The translations under genes were made by a program, and so were the position numbers. A DNA stretch of 64,000 bases from Phycisphaerae bacterium. Its GTDB lineage: Bacteria > Planctomycetota > Phycisphaerae > FEN-1346 > JAACEH01. A model generated the notes under the pieces. It worked only from the letters and a program-made list of their open reading frames with translations. It searched no databases and had not been told where the DNA came from. Below are positions 1 through 7,890 of this stretch, one piece after another. Position 1 is the stretch's first letter. Each line of letters starts with the position of its first letter. The DNA lies in assembly GCA_012729015.1 (NCBI GenBank), contig JAAYDY010000012.1, positions 1-64,000 on the forward strand. Reading direction: 5' to 3'.

Positions 1-2
1 CG

Positions 3-1271
3 CTCAGCAAGGAAGTCCGCGAGCAGACTGAGGAACTGATGCGCGGTTCGCGGCCCGCGACCACCGTCTGCTCGTCGTCGCTGGAACTCGGCATCGACAT
101 CGGTTCCGTCAAGTCCGTCGGACAGATTGGCGCTCCGTGGTCGGTCAGTTCGTTGGTGCAGCGCCTCGGCCGCAGCGGCCGGCGCGAGGGCGAGCCGTCG
201 ATCATGCGGGTGTACGTCGCCATTGACCGACCGGACAGCAAATCGGCTCTCGTCGACCGTCTCTATCCCGAGTTGCTTCAGGGCATCGCCCTCACCGAGT
301 TGATGCTGGAGCGGTGGATTGAGCCGCCCGACATCCGGGGACTTGATCTGAGCACCTGCCTTCAGCAGGTACTGAGTGTGCTGGCCGAGACCGGGGGAAC
401 GTCAGCCCAGAACCTGCTCGATACGCTCGTCAACGATGGTGCGTTTCGCGGCGTGGAGCCGGACCTGCTCGTGGACCTGCTGCTGAGCATGGCCGAGCAC
501 GACCTCGTGGAACGCATGGAGACCGAGGGTGACCTGATCCTGGGCATTGCCGGCCAGGAGATCGTTTCGCACTATCAGTTCTACAGCGCCTTCGCCACGC
601 CGGAGGAGTACCGTGTCACGTGCGATGGGCGTTTGATCGGCCTGCTGCCAGCCCTGTTCCTGCCGTCGGAACGGGATCACCTGATTCTGGCTGCACGCCG
701 CTGGGAAGTCGTCGGCATTGACCATGATCGCGGGGAAATCGAGGTTCGGCCGGCCCGTTCTCACAAACCGCCGAAGTTCCTGGGGGGCGGTGGCGAGATC
801 CATTCACGCGTGCGTCAGAAGATGCGAGAGGTGGTGACTGGCAACGGGGATGCTCGCTACCTCAATGACGAAGGCACCCAGATGCTGCGAGAGGCGCGTG
901 CAGCCGCCACGGCTGCCGGCCTGGCCAATAGGAACGTCATTCCTACAGGAGACGGCTCCTGTGTCTGGTTCACATGGACCGGGACGGTCGTCCAACGCAC
1001 GCTGATGGCCATGGCCAGAATGCTCGGTCTTGACGCTCAGGACCAGAACGTCGCCATCGAATTCGGTCACTCGACGGACGAGGTCAAGGAGCGACTCCGC
1101 TGCCTGTCGGCCACCTCCCCCGCGGCCCTGTCCCTGGCCGAGCACGTCCCGACCCGCTTCATCCGGAAATACGACCCGTACCTGAGCGAAGACTTGCTCC
1201 GTCGCCAGCTGGCTGAATCCTTGCTGGATGTTTCAGGAGCCATGTATCTGGTCAGCGCGGCGACGGTATAG
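3..1271 (+). CDS. Lhr-like DEAD/DEAH-box DNA helicase, C-terminal part (5' end outside window)
   Basis: This is the C-terminal half of a superfamily 2 helicase; the reading frame is open from the left edge, so the ATPase core with Walker A and DExH is missing here. Visible are helicase motif V (TTVCSSSLELGIDIG) and the arginine-finger motif VI (QRLGRSGRR). They are followed by a long Lhr-type C-terminal region with a winged-helix-like stretch and a beta-rich RRWEVVGID segment. Lhr-family helicases translocate on single-stranded DNA and unwind DNA or RNA:DNA duplexes. A HerA/NurA/methyltransferase group follows on the same strand after 194 nt, so the helicase is probably part of that nucleic-acid-processing set. 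A dedicated defence helicase of DpdJ or DISARM type cannot be excluded without the N-terminus. Confidence 0.8.
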   Translation, partial: LSKEVREQTEELMRGSRPATTVCSSSLELGIDIGSVKSVGQIGAPWSVSSLVQRLGRSGRREGEPSIMRVYVAIDRPDSKSALVDRLYPELLQGIALTELMLERWIEPPDIRGLDLSTCLQQVLSVLAETGGTSAQNLLDTLVNDGAFRGVEPDLLVDLLLSMAEHDLVERMETEGDLILGIAGQEIVSHYQFYSAFATPEEYRVTCDGRLIGLLPALFLPSERDHLILAARRWEVVGIDHDRGEIEVRPARSHKPPKFLGGGGEIHSRVRQKMREVVTGNGDARYLNDEGTQMLREARAAATAAGLANRNVIPTGDGSCVWFTWTGTVVQRTLMAMARMLGLDAQDQNVAIEFGHSTDEVKERLRCLSATSPAALSLAEHVPTRFIRKYDPYLSEDLLRRQLAESLLDVSGAMYLVSAATV

Positions 1272-1374
1272 CCCATGTGCGGACTCCTTCGGATGGTCTA
1301 CAAGTGCTCTACCGCAACTCAGTCACGACCAGTTTCTGGCAGACTGCACGCGTCCAGGCCGCTGTGGAGACAGC

Positions 1375-1403
1375 TTGACAGTCCTTGTCTATTACTAGAT
1401 GAT
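1375..1403 (+). promoter_or_regulatory. Putative sigma70-type promoter for the HerA-NurA-methyltransferase genes
   Basis: A perfect -35 hexamer TTGACA (1375-1380) lies 17 nt before GATGAT (1398-1403), a 4/6 match to the -10 consensus. A start near 1410 would give a leader of about 55 nt to the HerA start codon. The weak -10 keeps this tentative. Confidence 0.4.
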
Positions 1404-1465
1404 GTCGCGATCTGATGGCGAGTCCGCACCTCTGAATTCGTGGCTATTGCCTCGGGGAGGTTCAT

Positions 1466-3607
1466 ATGGCTGACATCGTGTCGGGTCTGGCCGGAAGGCT
1501 GAGCGAACCTGAATTGAGCAAGCCGCTACAGGAGGCCAGTCGGTCGTTGACATCGCTCGTTGAGGACGGTGCTTACGTCGGCGAAGTCTACTCGCTCGGA
1601 TACGACGAAGCCCTTGTCCAGATACACGACTTCCACCGCCAACAGGTCGGCGGCATACCTGCACTCTCCTTCCTGATCGCCACACGTGTCGCTCCTGCCG
1701 CCCTGGCCGACGTTCGACAGGAGGACGCGTCCATCGTGCTCTTGCGTGTCCTCGACAAAGCCGACCTCCCTAATGCGGACGAAGCCTTGCGCGTCAGAGT
1801 TGAGACGGCGCAGCGAGTCAGCGGGGAAGTGGCTCGGCATTGGGACGACCGGGCCGTCATGGATCCCACGACGCACAACTTACTCAGCTACGCTGGCGTC
1901 CGATGCCGAGTGCTGGGAACGTACTACATGGTTAACACCGGCTCGGACGCTGCCCCCGCGTTCCGCCTCTTCTTCGGCTCGGACCTCAGCAATTACTACC
2001 CCAACCGCGGCCTGAAGGTCTTTAAGCCGCGCGGCAGCGTGCTAGAGGCCATCGTGAACTTCCGAGACCCCCGGTTGCCCGTTTCCGCACAAGACAGCCA
2101 TGTCCCGGTCGGCCAGGTTCGTTACGCTTCGAGCCATCGTCCCTTCCAAGGCATCGATGGCGTGTCCGTGCAGATCACACCGACTGACCTTCTCGGCCAG
2201 AAGACCGCGCTATTCGGCATGACTCGCACCGGCAAGTCGAACACCACGAAGATCATGTTGAAGTCGATCTTCGCCCTCAGGTGGCGCCAGCACCCTGTCC
2301 GCATCGGCCAGATCGTTTTCGACCCCAACGGCGAGTATGCAAACGAGAACGAGCAGGATTCCGGCGGTCATGGATTGAATGCCGAGGCGATCAAAAACGT
2401 GTGGAAGTGCGGCCCGGCCGAGCAGCACGAGTCGCTGAAAGAGGATGTGGTCACGTACGGCATTATGACGCATCCCAACGACCCGCATCGGCGGCTCATG
2501 CTGCTGAACTTCTACCGGGACGAGAACATCGCGATTGGCAAGGAAATCATTGATAACGCGCTGGCCGACTACAGCGACAAGTACATCGCGAACTTTCGGG
2601 ACGTTCGGATGGATGCGCCACCAGAAGACGAGCGGTCTGCGACAATTCGCTTTCAGCGACGGCTGCTCTGCTACCGCGCTCTGTTGTGTGACGCCGGTTT
2701 CGATACGCCATCTGACATGAAGCCGGTCACGAAGGGCTTGTTCTCAAAGGAGCTTCTGGCCGCCATGGAGAATTCCACGTCGGCCGACGCCAATGAGCAT
2801 GCCGCCGCTGCAAGGGCCCTCCGCAATCCTGGCAGTTGGCCTCAGGTAGCGCAGGCTTGCTCGATCCTGAATCAGTTCATCAACGACCGGCAAAGCGGCT
2901 ACGACCAGTTTGATCGTCAGCAGATGGCTCAGAAGGAAAAGGAAGGCAGGGAAGCTACGCCGTGGGCAGATGCGGACTTGAAAGGGGTCCTTGGGATGTG
3001 GAACTACCGTAACGGCCCGCGTCTGGTTGGCAGCGTGAGAGAACAGCATACATCCAGCACCAGCGGCGACTACGCGGATGTGATCTGCGATGAATTGGAG
3101 GCGGGCCGACTGGTGATTGTGGACCAGTCAAGCGGCAACCCCGTGCTCAATAAGGCGGCAGCGGACCGCGTGATTCGTCGCGTCTTTGAGCGGAACCAGC
3201 AGCGGTTCCGTTCCGCGCAGCAGGCACCGGAGATTCTCGTATACGTCGAGGAAGCTCATAACATCCTGCCGTCCTCTCGCGAGCTTGACTTCCAAGACAT
3301 CTGGGTCCGTACGGCGAAGGAGGGTGCGAAGTACCACATCGGGCTGGTCTATGCGACGCAGGAGGTGAGTTCGATTCAGCAGAACATCCTGCGGAACACG
3401 GCCAACTGGTTCATTGGCCATCTGAACAACACCGACGAGACGCGCGAAATCCGCAAGTTCTACGACTTCGCGGATTTCGAGGGCAGCATCCTCCGGGCCC
3501 AAGACAAAGGGTTCATCCGTGTGAAGACACTGTCGAACCCGTATGTCATACCCGTACAGGTGGATCGCTTCCTCATCGAGGACACTGCGAACTCTCAGGG
3601 GGCGTGA
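1466..3607 (+). CDS. HerA-family (DUF87) hexameric DNA translocase ATPase
   Basis: HerA proteins are FtsK-like hexameric pumps that feed DNA to a NurA nuclease. The N-terminal roughly 200 residues look like a HAS-barrel region. Near residue 250 there is a Walker A of HerA type (GMTRTGKSN), then IVFDPNGEY. Near residue 595 comes the Walker [10 protein letters not shown], and then [21 protein letters not shown], the sensor/arginine region typical of HerA. At 713 aa it is longer than archaeal HerA (about 500 aa), with an extra middle segment. The ATG is preceded by GGGAGG at good spacing. The NurA-like gene starts 1 nt after its stop, so the two are co-translated. Which substrate end it loads on cannot be read from the sequence. 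Confidence 0.88.
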   Translation: MADIVSGLAGRLSEPELSKPLQEASRSLTSLVEDGAYVGEVYSLGYDEALVQIHDFHRQQVGGIPALSFLIATRVAPAALADVRQEDASIVLLRVLDKADLPNADEALRVRVETAQRVSGEVARHWDDRAVMDPTTHNLLSYAGVRCRVLGTYYMVNTGSDAAPAFRLFFGSDLSNYYPNRGLKVFKPRGSVLEAIVNFRDPRLPVSAQDSHVPVGQVRYASSHRPFQGIDGVSVQITPTDLLGQKTALFGMTRTGKSNTTKIMLKSIFALRWRQHPVRIGQIVFDPNGEYANENEQDSGGHGLNAEAIKNVWKCGPAEQHESLKEDVVTYGIMTHPNDPHRRLMLLNFYRDENIAIGKEIIDNALADYSDKYIANFRDVRMDAPPEDERSATIRFQRRLLCYRALLCDAGFDTPSDMKPVTKGLFSKELLAAMENSTSADANEHAAAARALRNPGSWPQVAQACSILNQFINDRQSGYDQFDRQQMAQKEKEGREATPWADADLKGVLGMWNYRNGPRLVGSVREQHTSSTSGDYADVICDELEAGRLVIVDQSSGNPVLNKAAADRVIRRVFERNQQRFRSAQQAPEILVYVEEAHNILPSSRELDFQDIWVRTAKEGAKYHIGLVYATQEVSSIQQNILRNTANWFIGHLNNTDETREIRKFYDFADFEGSILRAQDKGFIRVKTLSNPYVIPVQVDRFLIEDTANSQGA

Positions 3608-3608
3608 C

Positions 3609-4970
3609 ATGCCATACGACGGCGAATACGCGACATACCGTCCCCTGCATCGCATCTCTGAATGCCAGAGGGTCAAGGGCCTTCTGTCTCGCTCCAAGCT
3701 CTTGGAGGCGGCGCGGGCCACTTACGCCCCCGAGCCGGCCGAAGCCCCGCCGCAGGTGGCGACCCTGCCTCGGTTCATCCTTGCCGTTGACGGCAGCTAC
3801 GCCGAGGTAGACGTGAAGAACGGGTATCCGGGAGCCAAGGTCGGATACTGCACCGCGGCGAGCGTGCTTCTTGACTTGCATCTTATCGGCGAACTGGATG
3901 CCAATCGCCCGGTTGATCCCGTGGAGTTCCGCAAGACGGAGCAGGCCGCGAGCGTCGATGCCGCACTGCCGGGCAGCAATGTAGTCACACGAAGACAGGC
4001 CTCCGCACGGGCGTCTTTCCGAGAGGAGCTATATGACCTCTTCACCGACATCGTCGTCGACGAAGACGACCGAACGAACCTGCTTTCGACCTACGAAGCC
4101 TTGCTCGCACTGAAGCCCACGGCCAACCCTCAGAGTTGCCCTTACAAAGAGTCCCACGGCTGCACCGGGGAGTTCGCGGTCAGTTCTGGCTGCACAGCGT
4201 GTCCGATCTGTGGTCGCCCTGTCTACTCGACAGACGCCCTTCGCATCCATGAGCGATTCCGCGACATCGGAACGAACGGCGAGGCGTTCGGCCTGGTGAT
4301 GCAGGTGATCGAACGGCTGCTCGTGATCCATTTTCTACGTTGCTTTGAGCGACGGAGATTGCTGGAACGGCTCACATCGCTTGCCTTCTTCATCGACGGC
4401 CCACTGGCGGCGTTCGGGCCGCCTGCCTGGCTGAGCGCCGCGATAAGCCGGGAACTCAAGCGGCTCAATCAGAAGGCGCAGGCGGCAAGTGGCCAAGACC
4501 TTCTGATCTTGGGCATCGAGAAAACCGGAGCTTTCGTGCAGCACTTCGAGGAAATCGACCAGACGGAAACGCCGGGGCAGCAACTCTTCTCCCCTCGGCA
4601 GTACATGCTTGTGACGGATGGCTACATCAAGGAGCGAATCCTGCATTCAGACAGCCACAAGCGGTACGGCGAAGACACCTATTTCGGCCGCAAGTTCTTC
4701 TACAAGGCACAGAGCGGGGCACGGATCGTCGCTAGCATCCCGTTCCTGTCCGACGCTCAAGACACCATCGACAGTGACGACGTCTCCCTCTATCCGCAGT
4801 TCGCTACCGTTTGCACGCTTCTGGACCGCGTGGTGTCGTCGCGGTACGCGAACGCGGTGTCTCCGTTGATCGCGGCCAACGCTCAAGCCGCCATCCCGCT
4901 GCAACTGGGGTCGAAGGTATTGACGCAACTGGCGAGAGCGCTGCCAGGGACGGCTGAGAATGGCGGATAA
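3609..4970 (+). CDS. NurA-domain nuclease
   Basis: NurA is an RNase H-fold 5'-3' exo/endonuclease that works as a dimer under the HerA ring. The first catalytic motif is seen as AVDGSYAEV near residue 60 and the second as FFIDGPLAAF near residue 280. A third conserved stretch, YMLVTDGYIKER, follows, with a C-terminal segment rich in basic and aromatic residues. A four-cysteine cluster (CPYKESHGC, then CTACPIC) between the motifs suggests a zinc-binding insertion. The ATG at 3609 directly follows the HerA stop; a longer reading frame upstream overlaps HerA and is less likely. The gene overlaps the following methyltransferase by 11 nt. The immediate HerA neighbour makes the NurA call firm. Confidence 0.85.
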   Translation: MPYDGEYATYRPLHRISECQRVKGLLSRSKLLEAARATYAPEPAEAPPQVATLPRFILAVDGSYAEVDVKNGYPGAKVGYCTAASVLLDLHLIGELDANRPVDPVEFRKTEQAASVDAALPGSNVVTRRQASARASFREELYDLFTDIVVDEDDRTNLLSTYEALLALKPTANPQSCPYKESHGCTGEFAVSSGCTACPICGRPVYSTDALRIHERFRDIGTNGEAFGLVMQVIERLLVIHFLRCFERRRLLERLTSLAFFIDGPLAAFGPPAWLSAAISRELKRLNQKAQAASGQDLLILGIEKTGAFVQHFEEIDQTETPGQQLFSPRQYMLVTDGYIKERILHSDSHKRYGEDTYFGRKFFYKAQSGARIVASIPFLSDAQDTIDSDDVSLYPQFATVCTLLDRVVSSRYANAVSPLIAANAQAAIPLQLGSKVLTQLARALPGTAENGG

Positions 4971-6093
4971 CGGCAAGACATTCGGCACCGCAGCGAAGAG
5001 GTGGGAGGGAATCGGCCCATACTACGCCATGTTCCCGATCCGCTTTGCCGATGCCGTGATCAAAGAGTACACGGCAGAGGGCGAGACGGTGCTTGACCCG
5101 TTCGCGGGCCGCGGGACCGCGATTTTCAGCGCGGCGGCACTGGGGAGGCGTGGGATCGGCATTGAGATAAGTCCCGTCGGATGGGTCTATGCCAAGGCCA
5201 AACTCTGCCCTGCGCCTTTGGTGCAAGTCGAGGAGCGGCTGCTAGAGATTGCCGACGCTGACGGCAAGTACGCCGTGCAGGCTCGATCCTTGCCCAAGTT
5301 CTTCAAGAAGTGCTTCTCTCCTTCCGTCCGGCGTTTCCTGCTTGCTGCCCGGGCCCGACTCGATTGGCGCAGATGCATTTGCGACAGGACGCTGATGGCG
5401 ATCCTGTTGGTTTACCTCCACGGCAAGGAAGGCCAGGCCCTATCGAACCAGATGCGGCAGGCGAAGGCCATGTCACCGCACTATGCCATCAAGTGGTGGG
5501 CTGAGAACGAAAGCAAGCCGCCCAACCTCGATGCTGTGGAGTTCATGCAGCAGCGAATCCGCTGGCGTTACGCGAAAGGTGTGGTTGAGGCGAACGGCAG
5601 CCGGGTGTACCTGGGCAACAGCACTGCCTTGCTGCCGCAACTAGCGCAACGGGTGCGCAAAGAGGGGGTTCCAAAAGCGAAGCTCCTGCTCACGTCGCCA
5701 CCGTACTTTGGCGTCACGAACTACCACTACGACCAATGGCTTCGTCTCTGGCTGCTCGGATTTGAGACAGACGCCTACGTTGCGCGTGGGCCGTACCAGG
5801 GGCGCTTCACTCACCCCGACCGTTACAAGAGCCTCCTCAAGAAGATCTTCGGCCGCGCGGCCAAGCTTGTCACGGACGACGCCGTGATCTACGTCCGCAC
5901 CAGCAACGACCCATTCACCAAGCAAGCCACGCTTGATGCCATGCTCGAAGCGTTCCCGGGTAAACGGCTGATCGAGAGACGGCGGCCATTCCGAAAGCCC
6001 ACACAGACGCATCTTTTTGGTGACAAGACCCCCAAGCCGGGCGAAGTGGACCTGGTCCTGATGGCAGACGGCCGGGGTAGGCGTAACCGTTGA
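4960..6093 (+). CDS. DNA methyltransferase (N4-cytosine or N6-adenine, DNA_methylase N6/N4 fold)
   Basis: An S-adenosylmethionine-dependent amino-methyltransferase acting on DNA. Motif I is DPFAGRGTAIF near residue 47, followed by GIGIEISPVG (motif II). The catalytic motif IV, TSPPYFGVTNYHYDQW, lies near residue 245. The order motif I before motif IV, with about 200 residues between them, is the alpha or gamma arrangement. The start ATG overlaps the NurA coding end by 11 nt, which indicates translational coupling to HerA and NurA. In this setting it probably marks host DNA so that the helicase/HerA/NurA machinery spares it; that role is inference. Base specificity cannot be deduced from TSPPY alone. 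Confidence 0.82.
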   Translation: MADNGKTFGTAAKRWEGIGPYYAMFPIRFADAVIKEYTAEGETVLDPFAGRGTAIFSAAALGRRGIGIEISPVGWVYAKAKLCPAPLVQVEERLLEIADADGKYAVQARSLPKFFKKCFSPSVRRFLLAARARLDWRRCICDRTLMAILLVYLHGKEGQALSNQMRQAKAMSPHYAIKWWAENESKPPNLDAVEFMQQRIRWRYAKGVVEANGSRVYLGNSTALLPQLAQRVRKEGVPKAKLLLTSPPYFGVTNYHYDQWLRLWLLGFETDAYVARGPYQGRFTHPDRYKSLLKKIFGRAAKLVTDDAVIYVRTSNDPFTKQATLDAMLEAFPGKRLIERRRPFRKPTQTHLFGDKTPKPGEVDLVLMADGRGRRNR

Positions 6094-6270
6094 AGCAGAA
6101 CGCCGCAGGCCTGACGGTGGTTTCATTCTCGACGTTGTTCCGGACGACGCAGGTGACCATCGATCCGACGCCGTGCAAGCTGCTGATGGTGAAATGATCC
6201 AGAGTTTGCCTCGCGCGAGACGACCTGAAATGCCGCTTGTGTCCGAGGCCGTGGTTGTGGAGGAAGCAGC

Positions 6271-6756
6271 GTGCCGTCGTTCGTGGCCATTGACTTCGAA
6301 ACAGCGAACTATGGCAGGGACTCCGCCTGCGCCATCGGCCTCGTGAAGGTCGAACGAGGACGGATTGTCGCCACGGAGTACCGGCTGATAGATCCCCAGG
6401 ATTGCTTCGAGCCTCGGTTCGTAGGCATCCACGGCATTGGCCCTGACGATGTGGCGGACGCCCCTGGTTTCGATGTCGTGTGGAGAGAGCTTCTCCCCTT
6501 GCTGCACGGTGCCACGTTTCTGGCTGCTCACAATTCCAGCTTCGACGAGTCGGTCCTCATGGCGTGTTGCAGTGCTTACGGAATTAGGCCACCGCGCCAG
6601 CCGTTCCTCTGCACAATGCGTCTGGCTCGGGAGAAGTGGCGGCTCTACCCGACGAATCTACCTGCGGTCTGTTCGGCCCTGGGGATAGAACTCGATCACC
6701 ACAATGCCATGTCCGACGCGCTGGCTTGCGCCCAGATTGTCCTCCTGGCAAGGTGA
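6271..6756 (+). CDS. DEDDh 3'-5' exonuclease (DnaQ-like)
   Basis: A short stand-alone DnaQ/epsilon-type exonuclease. It has AIDFET near the N-terminus (motif I, D and E), HNSSFDES in the middle (motif II), and HNAMSDALACA near the end (motif III, with H and D), which together form the DEDDh active site. At 161 aa it contains the exonuclease fold and nothing else. The start is GTG, preceded by GGAGG at about 7 nt; the protein begins with the usual PSFVAIDFETAN of this family. It lies 177 nt after the methyltransferase on the same strand, so it may be an accessory nuclease of the HerA-NurA group or an independent repair gene. Confidence 0.8.
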   Translation: MPSFVAIDFETANYGRDSACAIGLVKVERGRIVATEYRLIDPQDCFEPRFVGIHGIGPDDVADAPGFDVVWRELLPLLHGATFLAAHNSSFDESVLMACCSAYGIRPPRQPFLCTMRLAREKWRLYPTNLPAVCSALGIELDHHNAMSDALACAQIVLLAR

Positions 6757-7368
6757 TGACATCTGGGGGCCTGGACCAATCCGGGCAAGCGGCCTTCCCA
6801 TTTCGAGTTGGGGTATCTCTGGCGAGGAGACGTACCTGCGGCCGAAACCGTCGCGCGTCCGGAAGGGTGATTTCGTAAGTGCTTGGCAACCAGCCACTTC
6901 TGACATCCGCACGCGCTGGGGGTGAGTGTGGAAGTAACAGAGACAGAGACGCCGAAAAGGGAGATTTCGGGGCGTTTTGGGGGCAGATCGTGGCGAGCGC
7001 GTCAGGATGTCCAACGCACGTTCCGGCGCGGCGACATGCGCGAAAAGCCTGTAGAATAAGGCCCAAATGAGTGGAGGCCGCTGGTGGTCGCCAGCGGGCT
7101 TCGTTTCAACAGAGACGGTGTTTCGAGAAGAAAAATGGTGGAGTGCGACGGCGGGACTGAACGGGCCAGCCGAGACCTGCGGTTTTCCCTCAATCTGGGC
7201 AGGTTGGGCGGCTTGGAACCGCCAAGAACCTGGTCGTCCGGGTGTCTCCGGGGCGTGCAGAGACGCCGTGGCACTGCAATGGCACTGCTTTGGCACCGCA
7301 ATGGCACTGGGCGGCCCGCTTTGGCACCGGTGCCATTAGGATCGTTGCACCGGTGACAATGCCGCAGG
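6757..7368. other. Intergenic region between convergent genes; no convincing gene
   Basis: This stretch of about 610 nt separates the plus-strand exonuclease from the minus-strand PIN gene. Several frames are open on both strands, but none has a ribosome binding site plus recognisable protein character, so I call no gene. It contains an array of 11-bp repeats at 7269-7332, listed separately. Confidence 0.5.
7269..7332. repeat. 11-bp tandem repeat TGGCACtGCaa with terminal palindrome
   Basis: Four consecutive 11-nt units begin at 7269, 7280, 7291 and 7302, each starting TGGCAC. A fifth copy starts at 7322 and forms the perfect palindrome GGCACCGGTGCC (7323-7334). CACCGGTG recurs about 20 nt further on. 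The helical spacing suits a protein-binding array; the function is unknown. Confidence 0.7.
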
Positions 7369-7890
7369 TCATCGGCTTGGCTGCCCCCAATCCTCGACTC
7401 GGAGTTCGGGAGCAACATCCCTGATTCGCCTCATGGCATCGTTCGACACCAAGATCAGGTTTCTCTCGATGGCCTGTGCCGCGATCCACAGGTCGTTCTC
7501 TTGGATGCCGAGTTCCTTGGACGTTGTGGGACTGGTCAGTTCCTCCGGGCGCATCCCCTTCTTCCTCTTCTCGCCCGGAGCGTACTTCTCGAACACCCTT
7601 GCCCGGAGGTCTCCGTAGACAAAAGTCGTGCCGCGAGTAACGTCCAGGAGCAGCCGGTTGTGAACAAACTCCACCTCGACTTGGGATCTGAACTCCTCAA
7701 GGCGCTGCTGAATCTCTTGCGGAGCGGTTTGGATTCCATATTCGATCTCGCCCAAGACGATGGTCGAGGTGAGCAACAAGGTCTCGGTGCGCATGAGTCG
7801 CCCGATGTTGTCGGAAACCGTAGCGTGCCGGGGGCGCGTCGCATCCAACCAATCGCTTACAGCGTTGGTGTCGAGGAGGTAGCCTTTCAT
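7369..7890 (-). CDS. PIN-domain ribonuclease (VapC-like)
   Basis: A PIN-domain protein of 173 aa, a fold of metal-dependent RNases that includes VapC toxins. Acidic residues sit where the fold needs them: D7 in YLLDTNAVSDWL, E48 in VLGEIEYG, an Asp in ENDLWIAAQA near residue 132, and an Asp in LVSNDAMRR. It is somewhat longer than usual VapC proteins (about 130 aa), with an insertion around residues 95-125. Its ATG overlaps the stop of the upstream methyltransferase (ATGA), so translation is coupled. There is no small antitoxin gene next to it; the partner is the methyltransferase. It may be an effector released when the modification enzyme is disturbed; that is inference. Confidence 0.85.
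   Translation of the reverse strand: MKGYLLDTNAVSDWLDATRPRHATVSDNIGRLMRTETLLLTSTIVLGEIEYGIQTAPQEIQQRLEEFRSQVEVEFVHNRLLLDVTRGTTFVYGDLRARVFEKYAPGEKRKKGMRPEELTSPTTSKELGIQENDLWIAAQAIERNLILVSNDAMRRIRDVAPELRVEDWGQPSR

Noticed and set aside
3..6093. DISARM system
   Set aside because: No DUF1998 protein, and HerA plus NurA are not DISARM components; the PLD protein in the window belongs to the type III operon.
7269..7332. Sigma54 promoter (TGGCAC followed by TTGC)
   Set aside because: The repeated TGGCAC has no TTGCA at the required distance, and no gene starts downstream on the plus strand.
7369..7890. PIN gene as the toxin of a classic VapBC pair
   Set aside because: No small antitoxin gene lies upstream or downstream; the coupled upstream gene is a complete methyltransferase.
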